DNA from: Streptomyces sp. KMM 9044
Lineage (GTDB): Bacteria; Actinomycetota; Actinomycetes; Streptomycetales; Streptomycetaceae
Assembly: GCF_024701375.2 (NCBI RefSeq)
Contig: NZ_CP113910.1
Coordinates: 2,914,001-2,978,000 of the forward strand
Length of the DNA stretch: 64,000 nt
Direction of reading: 5' to 3'
Position numbers and translations under genes: made by a program. The notes below the pieces were generated by a model. That model was not told where the DNA came from, did no database searches, and saw only the letters and a program-made list of their open reading frames with translations. Shown piece by piece: positions 8,523-17,665 of the stretch. Every line of letters starts with the position of its first letter. Position 1 is the first letter of the stretch.

Positions 8523-10019
8523 TCAGCCCCTCTCGCCGGGCTTGGAGAGGCGGCGCACCCGGCGGCGGACCGCGGGGCCGATCCGGACCATGGCGCGCTT
8601 CTCGATGCCGCCGATACGCCGCTCCAGGGCTGCGAGGCGTTTGCGGGTGACCGCCAGTTCCTTCTGCGCGGTGGCGAGCCGCAGACTGTTCTCGTCCGCC
8701 CGTTCCTCGGCGGCGGCCAGCCGGGCGCGCAGTTCCTTGTCCTCCCGGACGCGCTTGTCGATCCGGGTGTTGGCGACGGCGATCCGCTCCCGCAGCCGGC
8801 TGACCCGGTAGCGCGTGTGGCCGTCGTCCGAGCCGTCCCAGACCGGCATCGACGCGGGCAAATCCAGGGCGGCGAGCCGGGCGTCGAACGCGGCGCCGCC
8901 GTCGCCGTGGGAGTAGGTGTTCCGCAGGTCGTTGCGGTCGAGGAAGGTGATGATCCGCTCGAACCGTTCACCGTGGTACTTGGTCATCGCCGAGTAGTCG
9001 GCGGACTCGTACAGGTCACGCGGGTCGGTGTCCGCGGACAGCGCGTCGATCGGGACGTGCGGGATGTCGAAGTAACGGCACAGTTCGAGGGTCCGCGAGT
9101 CGTGGGTGAGCACGACGCTCGGCGTACCGGCCAGCAGGGCGGCGATGTTGCCGTGGATCCGGGTGCCGTAGGCGAAGTCGTGGCCGCGCAGCTCGTCGAT
9201 CCAGGTCGCCGGGTCCAGCGGCATGCGCACCTTGTTCTCCCGCAGCAGATCGTGGCTGAGCTGGAGCGGGAAGGGGTCCTCGACGCCGGTCTCCGGCGTG
9301 AGGTCGCCCCAGAGCAGCAGTTCCGCGTCGACGAGGTTCTGCGCGTAGTAGAGCAGGTGGGGGTACCGCTCCCAGGCGGTACGGGCCAGACCGGCGATGT
9401 CCCCCACCGGTACGGCGTCAGGGGAGAGGTTGACGGCGATGCGCGAGGCCGCGGTCAGCTCGACGGCTCGGACGGCCGGGAAGGTGTCCCCGTACAAGAA
9501 CATGGAGGGACAGCCGATGATGTCGACGCGGTCTGCGGGGAACCCCAGGTCGGTGAGGTAGCGGGCGGTGAGCTCGCCGCGGACACCGATCGACGCGGAC
9601 CGGTCCAGGACGGCGGAGACGAAACGTCTCACCGACGCCTCGATCGGTTTCAGCTCCCCGGTGTCGTAGTCGGCCCCGGTCTGGGCGCCCACACCGAAGA
9701 CGACCACGGGGACGGTGAGCTGCTCCACCAGGGTCGCCAGCCGGTCCAGGGACGCCTGGAAGGAGGGGCGGAAGGCGTTCGCGAGCGGCACGACGAAGGC
9801 GTCGTACCGTCCGTTGATCTCGGCCGCGCGCCGGGCGGACGGGTCGGTGCGGATGCCGTTCGAGACGACCTCGGTGTCCGGCGCGGACAGCATCTTGTGG
9901 GCCGAGTCGCTGAAGAGCAGATTGCCCGTGTTGGTCCCGATCAGATCCTGGTGGATGAACTCCGTCGGCGTGGCCACGCGGAGCGGGCTCTTCCCGGAAC
10001 GGATCAGGATGCGCTTCAC
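8523..10019 (-). CDS. Polysaccharide pyruvyl transferase-family protein
   Basis: 498 aa. Residues about 10-360 match the polysaccharide pyruvyl transferase fold: NTGNLLFSDSAHKML near the start, VVVFGVGAQTG, SIGVRGELTARYL, DIIGCPSMFLYG and the late YGTRIHGNIAALLAGTPSVVLTHDSRT. These enzymes add pyruvate ketals to cell-surface glycans. The C-terminal 100 residues (about 400-498) are charged and heptad-like (RVREDKELRARLAAAEERADE), predicting a coiled coil. The acceptor sugar cannot be read from sequence. It is divergent from coaA across a 200-base promoter region and is not in an obvious glycan cluster, so it may act alone. Confidence 0.85.
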   Translation of the reverse strand: MKRILIRSGKSPLRVATPTEFIHQDLIGTNTGNLLFSDSAHKMLSAPDTEVVSNGIRTDPSARRAAEINGRYDAFVVPLANAFRPSFQASLDRLATLVEQLTVPVVVFGVGAQTGADYDTGELKPIEASVRRFVSAVLDRSASIGVRGELTARYLTDLGFPADRVDIIGCPSMFLYGDTFPAVRAVELTAASRIAVNLSPDAVPVGDIAGLARTAWERYPHLLYYAQNLVDAELLLWGDLTPETGVEDPFPLQLSHDLLRENKVRMPLDPATWIDELRGHDFAYGTRIHGNIAALLAGTPSVVLTHDSRTLELCRYFDIPHVPIDALSADTDPRDLYESADYSAMTKYHGERFERIITFLDRNDLRNTYSHGDGGAAFDARLAALDLPASMPVWDGSDDGHTRYRVSRLRERIAVANTRIDKRVREDKELRARLAAAEERADENSLRLATAQKELAVTRKRLAALERRIGGIEKRAMVRIGPAVRRRVRRLSKPGERG

Positions 10020-10221
10020 ACGACACTCCCCGGCTGCGACTGGTGGACACGACGGCGGCCCGAGCCGCTAAGAAATGCTAAACGTCATGCACCGAAAACT
10101 CGGACACGGAGTGTGCACATTCCGACAACTTCCCTCATCCTCCCTCGGCTTCGCTCCCCTCCTGCCCATCACGTGACACAGCCCACGAACCATCCCGTTC
10201 GAACTCCGTTAACAATGGACT

Positions 10222-11211
10222 GTGATCTCTCCGGTCTCCTCGACGTCCCGGAGCGCCCACCGGCAGCGGCCGGAGGCGACTCCCTACCTCGACCTCACCC
10301 GCGCGGAATGGAGCGCGCTGCGCCACAAGACGCCGCTGCCGCTGTCCGCCGACGAGGTGGAGCGGCTGCGCGGGCTCGGTGACGTCATCGACCTCGACGA
10401 GGTGCGGGACATCTACCTGCCGCTGTCCCGGCTGCTCAACCTCTACGTCGGCGCCACCGACGGGCTCCGCGGCGCGTTGAACACCTTCCTCGGCGAGCAG
10501 GGTTCCCAGTCCGGCACACCCTTCGTCATAGGGGTCGCCGGTTCCGTCGCCGTCGGGAAGTCCACGGTCGCCCGGCTGCTCCAGGCCCTGCTCTCGCGCT
10601 GGCCCGAGCACCCGCGCGTCGAACTGGTCACCACGGACGGCTTCCTGCTGCCCACCGCGGAGCTCCAGGCGCGCGGCCTGATGTCGAGGAAGGGGTTCCC
10701 CGAGTCGTACGACCGCCGCGCGCTCACCCGTTTCGTCGCCGACATCAAGGCCGGCAAGGACGAGGTGACGGCCCCGGTCTACTCCCACCTCATCTACGAC
10801 ATCGTCCCGGGCGAACGGCTCACCGTGCGCCGCCCCGACATCCTGATCGTCGAGGGGCTCAACGTCCTGCAGCCCGCGCTCCCCGGCAAGGACGGGCGCA
10901 CCCGGGTCGGGCTCGCCGACTACTTCGACTTCAGCGTGTACGTGGACGCCCGCACCGAGGACATCGAGCGCTGGTACCTCAACCGCTTCCGCAAGCTGCG
11001 CGCGACCGCCTTCCAGGACCCCTCCTCGTACTTCCGCAAGTACACCCAGGTCTCGGAGGAGGAGTCCCTCGACTACGCCGGCACGATGTGGCGGACGATC
11101 AACCGGCCCAACCTGGTGGAGAACATCGCCCCCACCCGCGGCCGGGCCACCCTGGTCCTGCGCAAGGGCCCGGACCACACGGTCCAGCGCCTCAGCCTGC
11201 GCAAACTCTGA
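10222..11211 (+). CDS. coaA: Type I pantothenate kinase
   Basis: Phosphorylates pantothenate with ATP, the first committed step to CoA. 329 aa with the P-loop [12 protein letters not shown] (104-115), the TTDGFLLP substrate loop and the IYDIVPGE and [11 protein letters not shown] segments of the bacterial PanK-I family. GTG at 10222 is the chosen start; an ATG seven bases upstream is out of frame. The N-terminal 20 residues are variable. It is one of the few plus-strand genes, divergent from the pyruvyl transferase-like gene and convergent with glmM. The intergenic 10020-10221 has a local AT-rich stretch consistent with divergent promoters, but I cannot assign boxes. Confidence 0.96.
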   Translation: MISPVSSTSRSAHRQRPEATPYLDLTRAEWSALRHKTPLPLSADEVERLRGLGDVIDLDEVRDIYLPLSRLLNLYVGATDGLRGALNTFLGEQGSQSGTPFVIGVAGSVAVGKSTVARLLQALLSRWPEHPRVELVTTDGFLLPTAELQARGLMSRKGFPESYDRRALTRFVADIKAGKDEVTAPVYSHLIYDIVPGERLTVRRPDILIVEGLNVLQPALPGKDGRTRVGLADYFDFSVYVDARTEDIERWYLNRFRKLRATAFQDPSSYFRKYTQVSEEESLDYAGTMWRTINRPNLVENIAPTRGRATLVLRKGPDHTVQRLSLRKL

Positions 11212-11240
11212 CCTCGGGCGCGGATCACCGGTCGTGACCC

Positions 11241-11270
11241 GGGTGCGGGGCGATCAGCCGCCCCGCACCC
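11241..11270. terminator. Bidirectional terminator between coaA and glmM
   Basis: A perfect 12-bp stem, GGGTGCGGGGCG (11241-11252) and CGCCCCGCACCC (11259-11270), with a 6-base loop, lies between the convergent coaA and glmM stop codons. Confidence 0.75.
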
Positions 11271-11301
11271 CGCCCGCACCGCACACGCCCGCCCGCTCCG
11301 G

Positions 11302-12660
11302 TCAGCCCAGTGCCGACTTGACCACGTCCGCCAGGCGCTCCGCGACCGAGCGGGCCTGGTCGATGTCGGCGGCCTCCACCATCACGCGGACCAGCGGCTC
11401 GGTGCCCGAGGGGCGCAGCAGCACGCGGCCGGTCCCGCCCAGCTCGCGCTCGGCCTCCGTCACCGCCGCCGCGAGTTCCCCGGAGGTCTTCACCCGGGCC
11501 CTGTCCACGTCGGGCACGTTGATGAGCACCTGCGGCAGCCTCTCCATCACCGACGCCAGCTCGCGCAGCGAACGCCCGGTCTCGGCGACGCGCGCGGCGA
11601 GCAGCAGGCCGGTGAGCGTGCCGTCGCCGGTCGTGGCGTGGTCGAGGACGATGACGTGGCCGGACTGCTCGCCGCCGAGGGCGTAGCCCCGCTGCTTCAT
11701 CTGCTCCAGGACGTACCGGTCGCCGACCGCGGTCTGCACGAAGTGGATGCCCTCGCGCTCCATGGCGAGCTTGAACCCGAGGTTGGACATCACGGTCGCG
11801 ACGACGGTGTCGGAGCGCAGTGCGGAACGCTCCCGCATCGCCAGCGCGAGCACGGCGAGGATCTGGTCCCCGTCCACCTCTTCACCGGTGTGGTCGACCG
11901 CCAGACAGCGGTCGGCGTCGCCGTCGTGCGCGATACCGAGGGCGGCCCCGTGCTCGACGACCGCGGCCTTCAGCTTCTCCATGTGGGTCGAGCCGCAGCC
12001 GTCGTTGATGTTGAGCCCGTCCGGCTGGGCGCCGATGGTGACGACCTCGGCCCCGGCCCGCGCGAACGCCTCCGGCGAGACCCGGGAGGCGGCGCCGTGC
12101 GCCTCGTCGAGGACGATCCGCAGGCCGTCCAGCCGGTTCGGCAGCACGCCGACGAGGTGGGCGACGTACGTGTCGAGCCCCTCCTCGTGGTCCCGCACGC
12201 GGCCCACGCCCGCGCCGGTCGGGCGGTCCCAGGGGGCGCCGGTGCGGTGCTCCTCGTAGACGGACCCGATCCGGTCCTCCAGCTCGTCGGCGAGCTTGTG
12301 TCCACCGCGCGCGAAGAACTTGATGCCGTTGTCGGGCATGGCGTTGTGGCTCGCGGACAGCATCACACCGAGATCGGCGCCGAGCGCCCCGGTCAGATGC
12401 GCCACGGCGGGCGTCGGCAGCACGCCGACCCGCAGCACGTCCACGCCGGCGCTGGCCAGCCCGGCGACCACCGCGGCCTCCAGGAACTCCCCGGACGCCC
12501 GCGGATCACGCCCGACCACAGCGGTCGGCCGATGCCCCTCGAACGTGCCCGCCTCGGCCAGTACGTGCGCGGCGGCCACGGAGAGGCCCAGCGCCATCTC
12601 GGCCGTCAGGTCCACGTTGGCGACACCGCGCACGCCGTCCGTGCCGAAGAGTCGTCCCAC
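11302..12660 (-). CDS. glmM: Phosphoglucosamine mutase
   Basis: Converts glucosamine-6-P to glucosamine-1-P, the step after GlmS on the way to UDP-GlcNAc. 452 aa, normal length. It starts with GTG 12660 ([11 protein letters not shown], the family start). The phosphorylated active-site serine is in LSASHN (about residue 104), the Mg site is DGDADR (about 245), and the sugar-specificity loop GGEQSGH (about 333) and C-terminal [11 protein letters not shown] phosphate-binding motif are intact. It sits downstream of rplM-rpsI, separated by a strong terminator, so it should have its own promoter in 12661-12863; I could not pick convincing boxes there. Confidence 0.97.
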   Translation of the reverse strand: MGRLFGTDGVRGVANVDLTAEMALGLSVAAAHVLAEAGTFEGHRPTAVVGRDPRASGEFLEAAVVAGLASAGVDVLRVGVLPTPAVAHLTGALGADLGVMLSASHNAMPDNGIKFFARGGHKLADELEDRIGSVYEEHRTGAPWDRPTGAGVGRVRDHEEGLDTYVAHLVGVLPNRLDGLRIVLDEAHGAASRVSPEAFARAGAEVVTIGAQPDGLNINDGCGSTHMEKLKAAVVEHGAALGIAHDGDADRCLAVDHTGEEVDGDQILAVLALAMRERSALRSDTVVATVMSNLGFKLAMEREGIHFVQTAVGDRYVLEQMKQRGYALGGEQSGHVIVLDHATTGDGTLTGLLLAARVAETGRSLRELASVMERLPQVLINVPDVDRARVKTSGELAAAVTEAERELGGTGRVLLRPSGTEPLVRVMVEAADIDQARSVAERLADVVKSALG

Positions 12661-12863
12661 TTGTCCTCCTGAGAAGCGTCAGTATCGATGCGGGGCGCCG
12701 GGCACCGTGCACGGCTCCCCGGGCCGCGGCCCACGGGTGCGTGTGAGGTGTTCGACGGTCGCGATGCATGGGCGGCTCCCGCATCCCGAGGCAAGCGCTC
12801 CCCGGCCATCCGGTCAGATTAACCGTCGAGCACCTTGTGCCGTTATACGCCCGCAACAGTGAG

Positions 12864-12909
12864 AAAACGAACGCCCCGGCGGCACTGTGGCGTGCCGCCG
12901 GGGCGTTCG
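12864..12909 (-). terminator. Rho-independent terminator of rplM-rpsI
   Basis: A perfect 18-bp stem (12868-12885 with 12892-12909, loop 6 bases) lies 25 bases beyond the rpsI stop. On the minus strand it is followed by GTTTTCTC. This is one of the strongest hairpins in the window. Confidence 0.9.
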
Positions 12910-12933
12910 GAGTACGTGCAGGGGCAGCTGCAA

Positions 12934-13446
12934 TCAGCGCTTGCTGTACTGCGGGGCCTTGCGGGCCTTCTTCAGACCGGCCTTCTTGCGCTCGACCGCG
13001 CGGTCGTCGCGGCGGAGGAAACCGGCCTTCTTGAGCGCGCCGCGGTTGTTGTCGACGTCCGCCTCGTTCAGCGCGCGGGCGACACCGAGACGGAGCGCAC
13101 CGGCCTGACCGGAGACACCGCCACCCGCGATGCGGGCGATGACGTCGTAGCGGCCCTCGAGCTCGAGCACCTTGAAGGGCTCGTTGACTTCCTGCTGGTG
13201 CACCTTGTTCGGGAAGTAGTCCTCGAGAGTGCGACCGTTGATCTTCCACTTGCCGGTGCCCGGGACGATCCGGACGCGGGCGATGGCGTTCTTGCGACGG
13301 CCCAGGCCGGCGGCCGGCTGCGGGTCGCCGAAGCGGGAGGCCATGGACTCCGAGGTGTACTCGCCCTCGACGGGCACCTCGGACTCGGTGGTGTAGCTGT
13401 CGATGTCGGTCTCTTCGAGCGGCTGCTCGGCAGTGGTCTCGGCCAC
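12934..13446 (-). CDS. rpsI: 30S ribosomal protein S9
   Basis: Small-subunit protein whose C-terminal tail reaches the P-site tRNA. 170 aa with an acidic N-terminal extension of about 45 residues ([16 protein letters not shown]...), usual in Streptomyces, before the conserved core beginning [17 protein letters not shown]. The tail ends [12 protein letters not shown], with the universally conserved terminal SKR. GTG start at 13446. It is directly downstream of rplM (42-base gap), forming the conserved rplM-rpsI pair that ends in the strong hairpin at 12868-12909. Confidence 0.98.
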   Translation of the reverse strand: MAETTAEQPLEETDIDSYTTESEVPVEGEYTSESMASRFGDPQPAAGLGRRKNAIARVRIVPGTGKWKINGRTLEDYFPNKVHQQEVNEPFKVLELEGRYDVIARIAGGGVSGQAGALRLGVARALNEADVDNNRGALKKAGFLRRDDRAVERKKAGLKKARKAPQYSKR

Positions 13447-13488
13447 GATGCTCCTCAGATTCTCTTCAGTCTTAGGGGGTGGCCGGAA

Positions 13489-13932
13489 TTACTGCGCGAC
13501 CTGGGTGATCTCGAACGGCACCGGCTGCTGCGCAGCGTGCGGGTGCTGGTCGCCCGAGTAGACCTTCAGCTTCGACAGCATCTGACGGCCCAGGGTGTTC
13601 TTGGGGAGCATGCCCTTGACGGCCTTCTCGACGGCCTTCTCGGGGTTCTTCGCCAGCAGCTCGTCGTAGCGGACGGAGCGCAGACCACCCGGGTAGCCCG
13701 AGTGGCGGTACGCCATCTTCTGGGTCCGCTTGTTGCCGGAGAGGTGCACCTTGTCGGCGTTGATGATGACGACGAAGTCACCGGTGTCGACGTGCGGGGC
13801 GTAGATCGGCTTGTGCTTGCCGCGCAGGATGGAGGCCGCAGTGGTGGCCAGACGACCCAGGACGACGTCCTGAGCGTCGATGACGTGCCACTGGCGCGTC
13901 ACATCGCCGGGCTTGGGGCTGTACGTACGCAC
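13489..13932 (-). CDS. rplM: 50S ribosomal protein L13
   Basis: Early-assembly large-subunit protein. 147 aa from GTG 13932 ([20 protein letters not shown]). Visible signatures are [29 protein letters not shown] and the L13 signature region [17 protein letters not shown]. It is the first gene of the rplM-rpsI operon. The promoter at 14114-14143 would give a leader of about 175 bases, long enough for regulation, but I see no known L13-binding motif. Confidence 0.98.
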   Translation of the reverse strand: MRTYSPKPGDVTRQWHVIDAQDVVLGRLATTAASILRGKHKPIYAPHVDTGDFVVIINADKVHLSGNKRTQKMAYRHSGYPGGLRSVRYDELLAKNPEKAVEKAVKGMLPKNTLGRQMLSKLKVYSGDQHPHAAQQPVPFEITQVAQ

Positions 13933-14113
13933 GGTTCGTAGCCTTCGCTTCTTCAGTGAGTGGTCCTGACATGGCCACCGAAGACGATCACGACAGCCCT
14001 GACCGCACTGCGGTGACGCAAACCGCGTGCTGGTCGCTGGTCATCGGCCCGGCGGACCGGTGTAAGGGCCCCTCACGTGAGAATGAGCAAGCCAATACAC
14101 ATAACAAACATGC

Positions 14114-14143
14114 AGAATACCCACGCTCGGCCGGACGGGTCAA
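14114..14143 (-). promoter_or_regulatory. Promoter of rplM-rpsI
   Basis: On the minus strand TTGACC (14138-14143), an 18-base spacer and TATTCT (14114-14119) make a near-ideal housekeeping (HrdB-type) promoter. The gap 13933-14358 otherwise contains only the rplM leader and the upstream region of the divergent gene at 14359; no further gene is visible in it. Confidence 0.75.
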
Positions 14144-14358
14144 AACGAGTCCGCCGGGTATGGGCTGCACCAACTCTACAGGGGTCCGCCATCACCCGGC
14201 CCCCTCCCGTTCGCCGAGGCCTCGCGCGCACCGCCCGCACCAACCGCCCGGAGTTGCCCCTTTTGCCCGTCGGCGCGGTGCGACTGCGGCAACGGCGGGG
14301 GCGTCGGCCGGGGTTGGGGCGGACCGGCACACCCCGCTCCCCGTCTAAGATGCGCCCC

Positions 14359-15249
14359 ATGAGTTATGGGCAGGGGGGACCTCCTTCGCAGTGGGATCCC
14401 TGGAAACCACAGTCTCCGCAACCCTGGAACAGCGAAGGCGGAAGCGGCAGCGGCCAGGCACCGGACTGGGCCGCGCTCGCCGACGCGTCCGAGACACGTC
14501 ACAAGCGACGGCGGCTGCTGCTCATCGGCGGCGGCGCGATCGCGACCGTCGCGATAGGCACGGCCGTGGCGGTGGCCGTCGTCTCGGCGAACGGCAGCGA
14601 CCAGGCCTCCGGCCCGTCGTCCTCCCAGCTGCCGGCGACCGCCGGCCTGCCGAGCGCCACCGGCACGGTCCCGTCGTTCGCCCCGACGAGCGCGCCGCCG
14701 CCGCTGGACCCGAAGGACTTCGTCTCCAGCGTGCAGAAGGACCGGGCGCCGCTGGGCCCCGACGTCCTCTTCCCGGGCACGCAGCTCACCATGGGCGACA
14801 CGGTGTACAAGAAGGGCCCGACGGCCGACACCCGCAACTGCGCCTCGGCCGCGAAGGCCACACTGCCCAAGGTCCTCACCGACAACGAGTGCAGCCGCCT
14901 GCTGCGGGTCACCTACACCAAGGACGACATCGCGGTGACGGTGGGCGTGGCCGTCTTCGACACCGAGGCCCAGGCGGCCAAGGCCAAACAGCAGGCCGAC
15001 GCCAAGAGCATCGTCAAGTCCCTCGCGGGCGGCGGCGTCAAGGGGTTCTGCGACGGCGCGGTCTGCCGCTCGACCACCAACTCCTACGGCCGTTACGCCT
15101 ACTTCACGCTGTCCGGCTTCACCGATGCCAAGAACGTGACCGAGCAGGACAAGGCCGTCTTCTCCACCGGCAACGACCTCGCCGAGTTCACCTTCCGCCA
15201 GATCCGCCGCCGCGGCGAGGCCCAGGCCTCGGCCGCCGCGAACGAGTGA
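14359..15249 (+). CDS. Membrane-anchored protein with extracellular domain, unknown function
   Basis: 296 aa. A Gly/Pro/Trp/Gln-rich cytoplasmic N-terminus (SYGQGGPPSQWDPWKPQSP) leads to a basic patch (RHKRRR) and one transmembrane helix (about residues 51-73, LLLIGGGAIATVAIGTAVAVAVV). After a Ser/Pro/Thr linker there is a soluble outer domain with four cysteines in two pairs (NCASA/NECSR and FCDGAVCR). An in-frame ATG nine bases upstream is an alternative start. From memory, Streptomyces genomes keep a gene of this kind between truA and rplM. I know no function; the topology is seen directly, and a cell-envelope role is inference. Confidence 0.85.
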   Translation: MSYGQGGPPSQWDPWKPQSPQPWNSEGGSGSGQAPDWAALADASETRHKRRRLLLIGGGAIATVAIGTAVAVAVVSANGSDQASGPSSSQLPATAGLPSATGTVPSFAPTSAPPPLDPKDFVSSVQKDRAPLGPDVLFPGTQLTMGDTVYKKGPTADTRNCASAAKATLPKVLTDNECSRLLRVTYTKDDIAVTVGVAVFDTEAQAAKAKQQADAKSIVKSLAGGGVKGFCDGAVCRSTTNSYGRYAYFTLSGFTDAKNVTEQDKAVFSTGNDLAEFTFRQIRRRGEAQASAAANE

Positions 15250-15269
15250 CGACGACCGGGCGAACCCCT

Positions 15270-15288
15270 TCGGCGGTGACGCCGCCGA
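15270..15288. terminator. Weak hairpin between convergent membrane-protein gene and truA
   Basis: A 7-bp stem TCGGCGG/CCGCCGA with a 5-base loop lies in the 52-base gap between the two convergent stop codons. It has no T-run, so terminator function is only suggested by position. Confidence 0.4.
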
Positions 15289-15301
15289 GCCGGGCCCCGG
15301 T

Positions 15302-16165
15302 TCAGCAGCACCGGGCCGGCGGCGCCGGCAGCGAGCGCTTGTTGCGGGCCTCCTTGGAGCGGGCGGCCAGGAGGTCGTCGGACGGATAGCCGACCTCCTC
15401 CAGGGTCAGCCCGTGCGGGCGCACGACGTGCACCGCGGAGTCCCGTACACCCGCCGCCAGCACCTTGCCCGGCCAGTCGGGCGCGCGGTGGCCGTCGCCG
15501 ACGAACAGCAGCGCCCCGATCAGCGAGCGCACCATGTTGTGGCAGAAGGCGTCGGCCCGGACCGTCGCCGTGATCACCCCGTCCGCGTCGCGCGCCAGGC
15601 TCAGCTCCTGGAGCGTACGGATCGTCGTCGCACCCTCCCGCCGCTTGCAGTACGCGGCGAAGTCGTGCTCCCCCAGAAGTCCCCCCGCCGCCTCGTTCAT
15701 GGCGTCGACGTCGAGGGGCCAGTCGTGCCAGAGCACATGGCCCCGCAGCAACGGGTCCACCCCTCCGGGGTGGTCGGTGACGCGGTACGCGTAACGCCTC
15801 CAGATCGCGGAGAAGCGGGCGTTGAACCCCGCGGGGGCCTCGGTGAGGGACCAGACCCGCACATCGCGCGCCAACCGTCCCGCGAGCCGCTTGATCAGCT
15901 TCTCGCGGTGCTGCTCCCACAGTTCGGACGGGAGGTCGACATGGGCCACCTGGCCGCGGGCGTGCACGCCGGCGTCGGTCCGTCCCGCCACGGTCAGCTC
16001 GTACGTCGTCTCCCCGGACCGCGTGACGGTCCGCAGGGCGTCCTCGATCTCCCCCTGGACGGTCCGCCGGCCCCCAGCCTGCGTGGCCCAGCCGGAGAAC
16101 CCGGCCCCGTCGTAGGAGAGATCGAGACGGATACGGACGTGTCCGGGCTGCGCTTCGTCACTCAC
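15302..16165 (-). CDS. truA: tRNA pseudouridine(38-40) synthase
   Basis: Isomerises uridines 38-40 in the anticodon arm of many tRNAs. 287 aa from GTG 16165. The catalytic aspartate is in [32 protein letters not shown] and [12 protein letters not shown] are the other family blocks. The N-terminus [16 protein letters not shown] is canonical. In related genomes truA directly follows rplQ; here a group II intron remnant of 1.4 kb separates them, so the gene must rely on read-through or a promoter in 16166-16206. The C-terminal tail ([17 protein letters not shown]) is variable. Confidence 0.97.
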   Translation of the reverse strand: MSDEAQPGHVRIRLDLSYDGAGFSGWATQAGGRRTVQGEIEDALRTVTRSGETTYELTVAGRTDAGVHARGQVAHVDLPSELWEQHREKLIKRLAGRLARDVRVWSLTEAPAGFNARFSAIWRRYAYRVTDHPGGVDPLLRGHVLWHDWPLDVDAMNEAAGGLLGEHDFAAYCKRREGATTIRTLQELSLARDADGVITATVRADAFCHNMVRSLIGALLFVGDGHRAPDWPGKVLAAGVRDSAVHVVRPHGLTLEEVGYPSDDLLAARSKEARNKRSLPAPPARCC

Positions 16166-16205
16166 GTACAGATCCTCTCAGGCGTACGGCATCGGACAGC
16201 AGGCA

Positions 16206-16277
16206 ATCGAGTAGGAGGGACGGGTCGCCCGTCCCTCCTCTCACACCACCGGACATGCGGGCCACGCATCCGGCGGT
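16206..16277 (-). ncRNA. Group II intron domains V and VI
   Basis: Domain V is 16245-16277: a 9-bp lower stem (one G-U), a two-base bulge (plus-strand 54-55 of 162xx, i.e. 16254-16255), a 4-bp upper stem and a 5-base loop, with a CGC-type triad in the lower stem. The loop is not GNRA, a sign of decay. Domain VI is the perfect 12-bp hairpin 16213-16224/16228-16239, with no clear bulged branch-point A. The RNA then ends at 16206. Confidence 0.75.
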
Positions 16278-16280
16278 TCG

Positions 16281-17583
16281 TCAAGCTGACCTCACCCGTT
16301 GCCAGGTCGGCTTGAGCATGCGCAGACCAGGATCCTCCCCGTGAGAGTTGGGCAGCGCCCGCTGGAGGACCACCGGTCCCGCGGTCCGCCAGTAGCCCTT
16401 GCTGCCGACCGCCCGTTCCCGAGCGGAACGCTCACCGATCCCGAGCGCCCGCAGGTCACGACGTCTGGTCGCGTGCCGTTTCCATTCCTTCCAGCGGATC
16501 TGCCGCATCCTGCGGTGGAGCCACTTGTCCAGCCCCTGGAACACCCCGGGAGTGTCCGCGAGCTGGAAGCAGCCCATCCAGCCAGTGGTGAAGCGGTTGA
16601 TCCTCGCGATGCGTTCCTCCACCGCGATACTCCACCGGCGAGACGTCCGTTCCTTGATCCGTACCTTCCAGCGCGCGAGCGCCTTCGGGCCGACCCGGAT
16701 CCCGACCTCCCCGCCCCGGACGAAGTAGAAGCCGAACCCCAGCATCGTCACACGAGAAGCTGGGACCACCGTCGACCTGTCCCGGTTGACCTTCAGTTTC
16801 AACCGCTGCCCGACCACGACCGTGACCGAGCCGAGCACTCTCTGAGCGGCCCGCCTGCTCCGCACGAGAAGCTGGGACCACCGTAGACCTGTCCCGGTTG
16901 ACCTTCAGTTTCAACCGCTGCCCGACCACGACCGTGACCGAGTCGAGCACTCTCTGAGCGGCCCGCCTGCTCCGCACGAAGATCCGCAGATCGTCGGCAT
17001 AGCGTGCGAACCGGTGACCGCGCCTGAACAGTTCCCGGTCCAGATCGTCGAGCACGATGTTCGACAGGACGGGCGACAGAGGCGGCCCCCGCGGGGTCCC
17101 CTCCGCGCTCGGCATCTTCACGCCGTCCACCATGATCCCGGCTTCCGGATACCTCCGGATCAGCTTCAGAACCCTGCGGTCACTGACCTTGCGCGCCACC
17201 CGTGCCCTCAGGACATCGTGCTGAACCCGGTCGAAGAACCGGTCCGGATCAAGGTCCACGACCCACCGGTTGCCGTCCTCGATGGCCCGCCGCGCGACCC
17301 GGACCGCCTGACGGGCGGACCGGCCGGGACGGAACCCGAAGGACGCCCCGGAGAAGCCCGGGTCGAAGAGGGGCACGAGCACTTGCGCAACGGCCTGCTG
17401 GATCAAGCGGTCCAGCACCCGCGGCACCCCCCGCATCCGCTCACCACCGCCAGGCTTCAAAATGATCACCTGACGGACCGGCGCCGGCCGGCAGATGCCC
17501 GCATCGAGTTCAGCCCGGACCTCGGGCCAGTGCACCGCAACCCACGGCCTGAGTGCGGCCGTGGTCAAGCCGTCCACCCCCAG
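16281..17583 (-). pseudogene. Group II intron reverse transcriptase/maturase, frameshifted
   Basis: Homology starts at GVDGLTTAALRPWV without the normal first 25-30 residues. The reverse transcriptase blocks follow: RLIQQAVAQVLVP, GFRPGRSARQAV, WVVDLDPDRFFDRVQHD, the altered TPRGPPLSP (usually TPQGGPLSP) and the active-site RYADDL (YADD at 16990-17001). At 16974 the frame is lost in a 112-bp tandem duplication; it resumes in the other copy (VTMLGFGFYFVRGG) through the maturase domain (KGYWRTAGPVVLQRALPN) and stops at 16281. No HNH endonuclease follows. Removing one copy of the duplication would restore the frame, but the N-terminus would still be missing. Confidence 0.88.
16751..16974. repeat. 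112-bp direct tandem duplication inside the intron maturase
   Basis: Positions 16751-16862 and 16863-16974 are the same 112 bases with two visible substitutions (GTCGACC/GTAGACC and GAGCCGAGC/GAGTCGAGC). Since 112 is not a multiple of 3 the duplication shifts the frame. The encoded peptide RSRRAAQRVL-D/G-SVTVVVGQ... appears once in each of two frames. Confidence 0.95.
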
Positions 17584-17610
17584 GCAATCGCCCACGCTGG
17601 GCGCACCACG

Positions 17611-17644
17611 AAAAGCGGGCCCGCCCCCACAAGGGCGGACCCGC
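17611..17644 (-). terminator. Terminator of the alpha operon (after rplQ)
   Basis: A 12-bp stem with one G-U (17615-17626 with 17633-17644), a 6-base loop, and TTTT (17611-17614) on the minus strand, 21 bases beyond the rplQ stop. It forms the insertion context of the group II intron. Confidence 0.88.
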
Positions 17645-17665
17645 TCAACGTGAAGCAGTGCTGCC

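Larger units (their letters stand above)
16206..17606 (-). mobile_element. Degenerate group II intron behind the rplQ terminator
   Basis: The 5' end is GTGCGCCCAG at 17606 downward, a typical group II intron start, just four bases after the T-run of the rplQ terminator. The 3' end is CCTACTCGAT at 16206 (ends AY). Between them lie a broken reverse transcriptase/maturase and recognisable domains V and VI. The reverse transcriptase coding homology begins only about 25 bases after the 5' end, so RNA domains I-III and the start of the protein are missing: a large internal deletion. Insertion next to an intrinsic terminator and absence of an endonuclease domain both fit class C introns. It cannot splice or move by itself. 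Confidence 0.85.
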
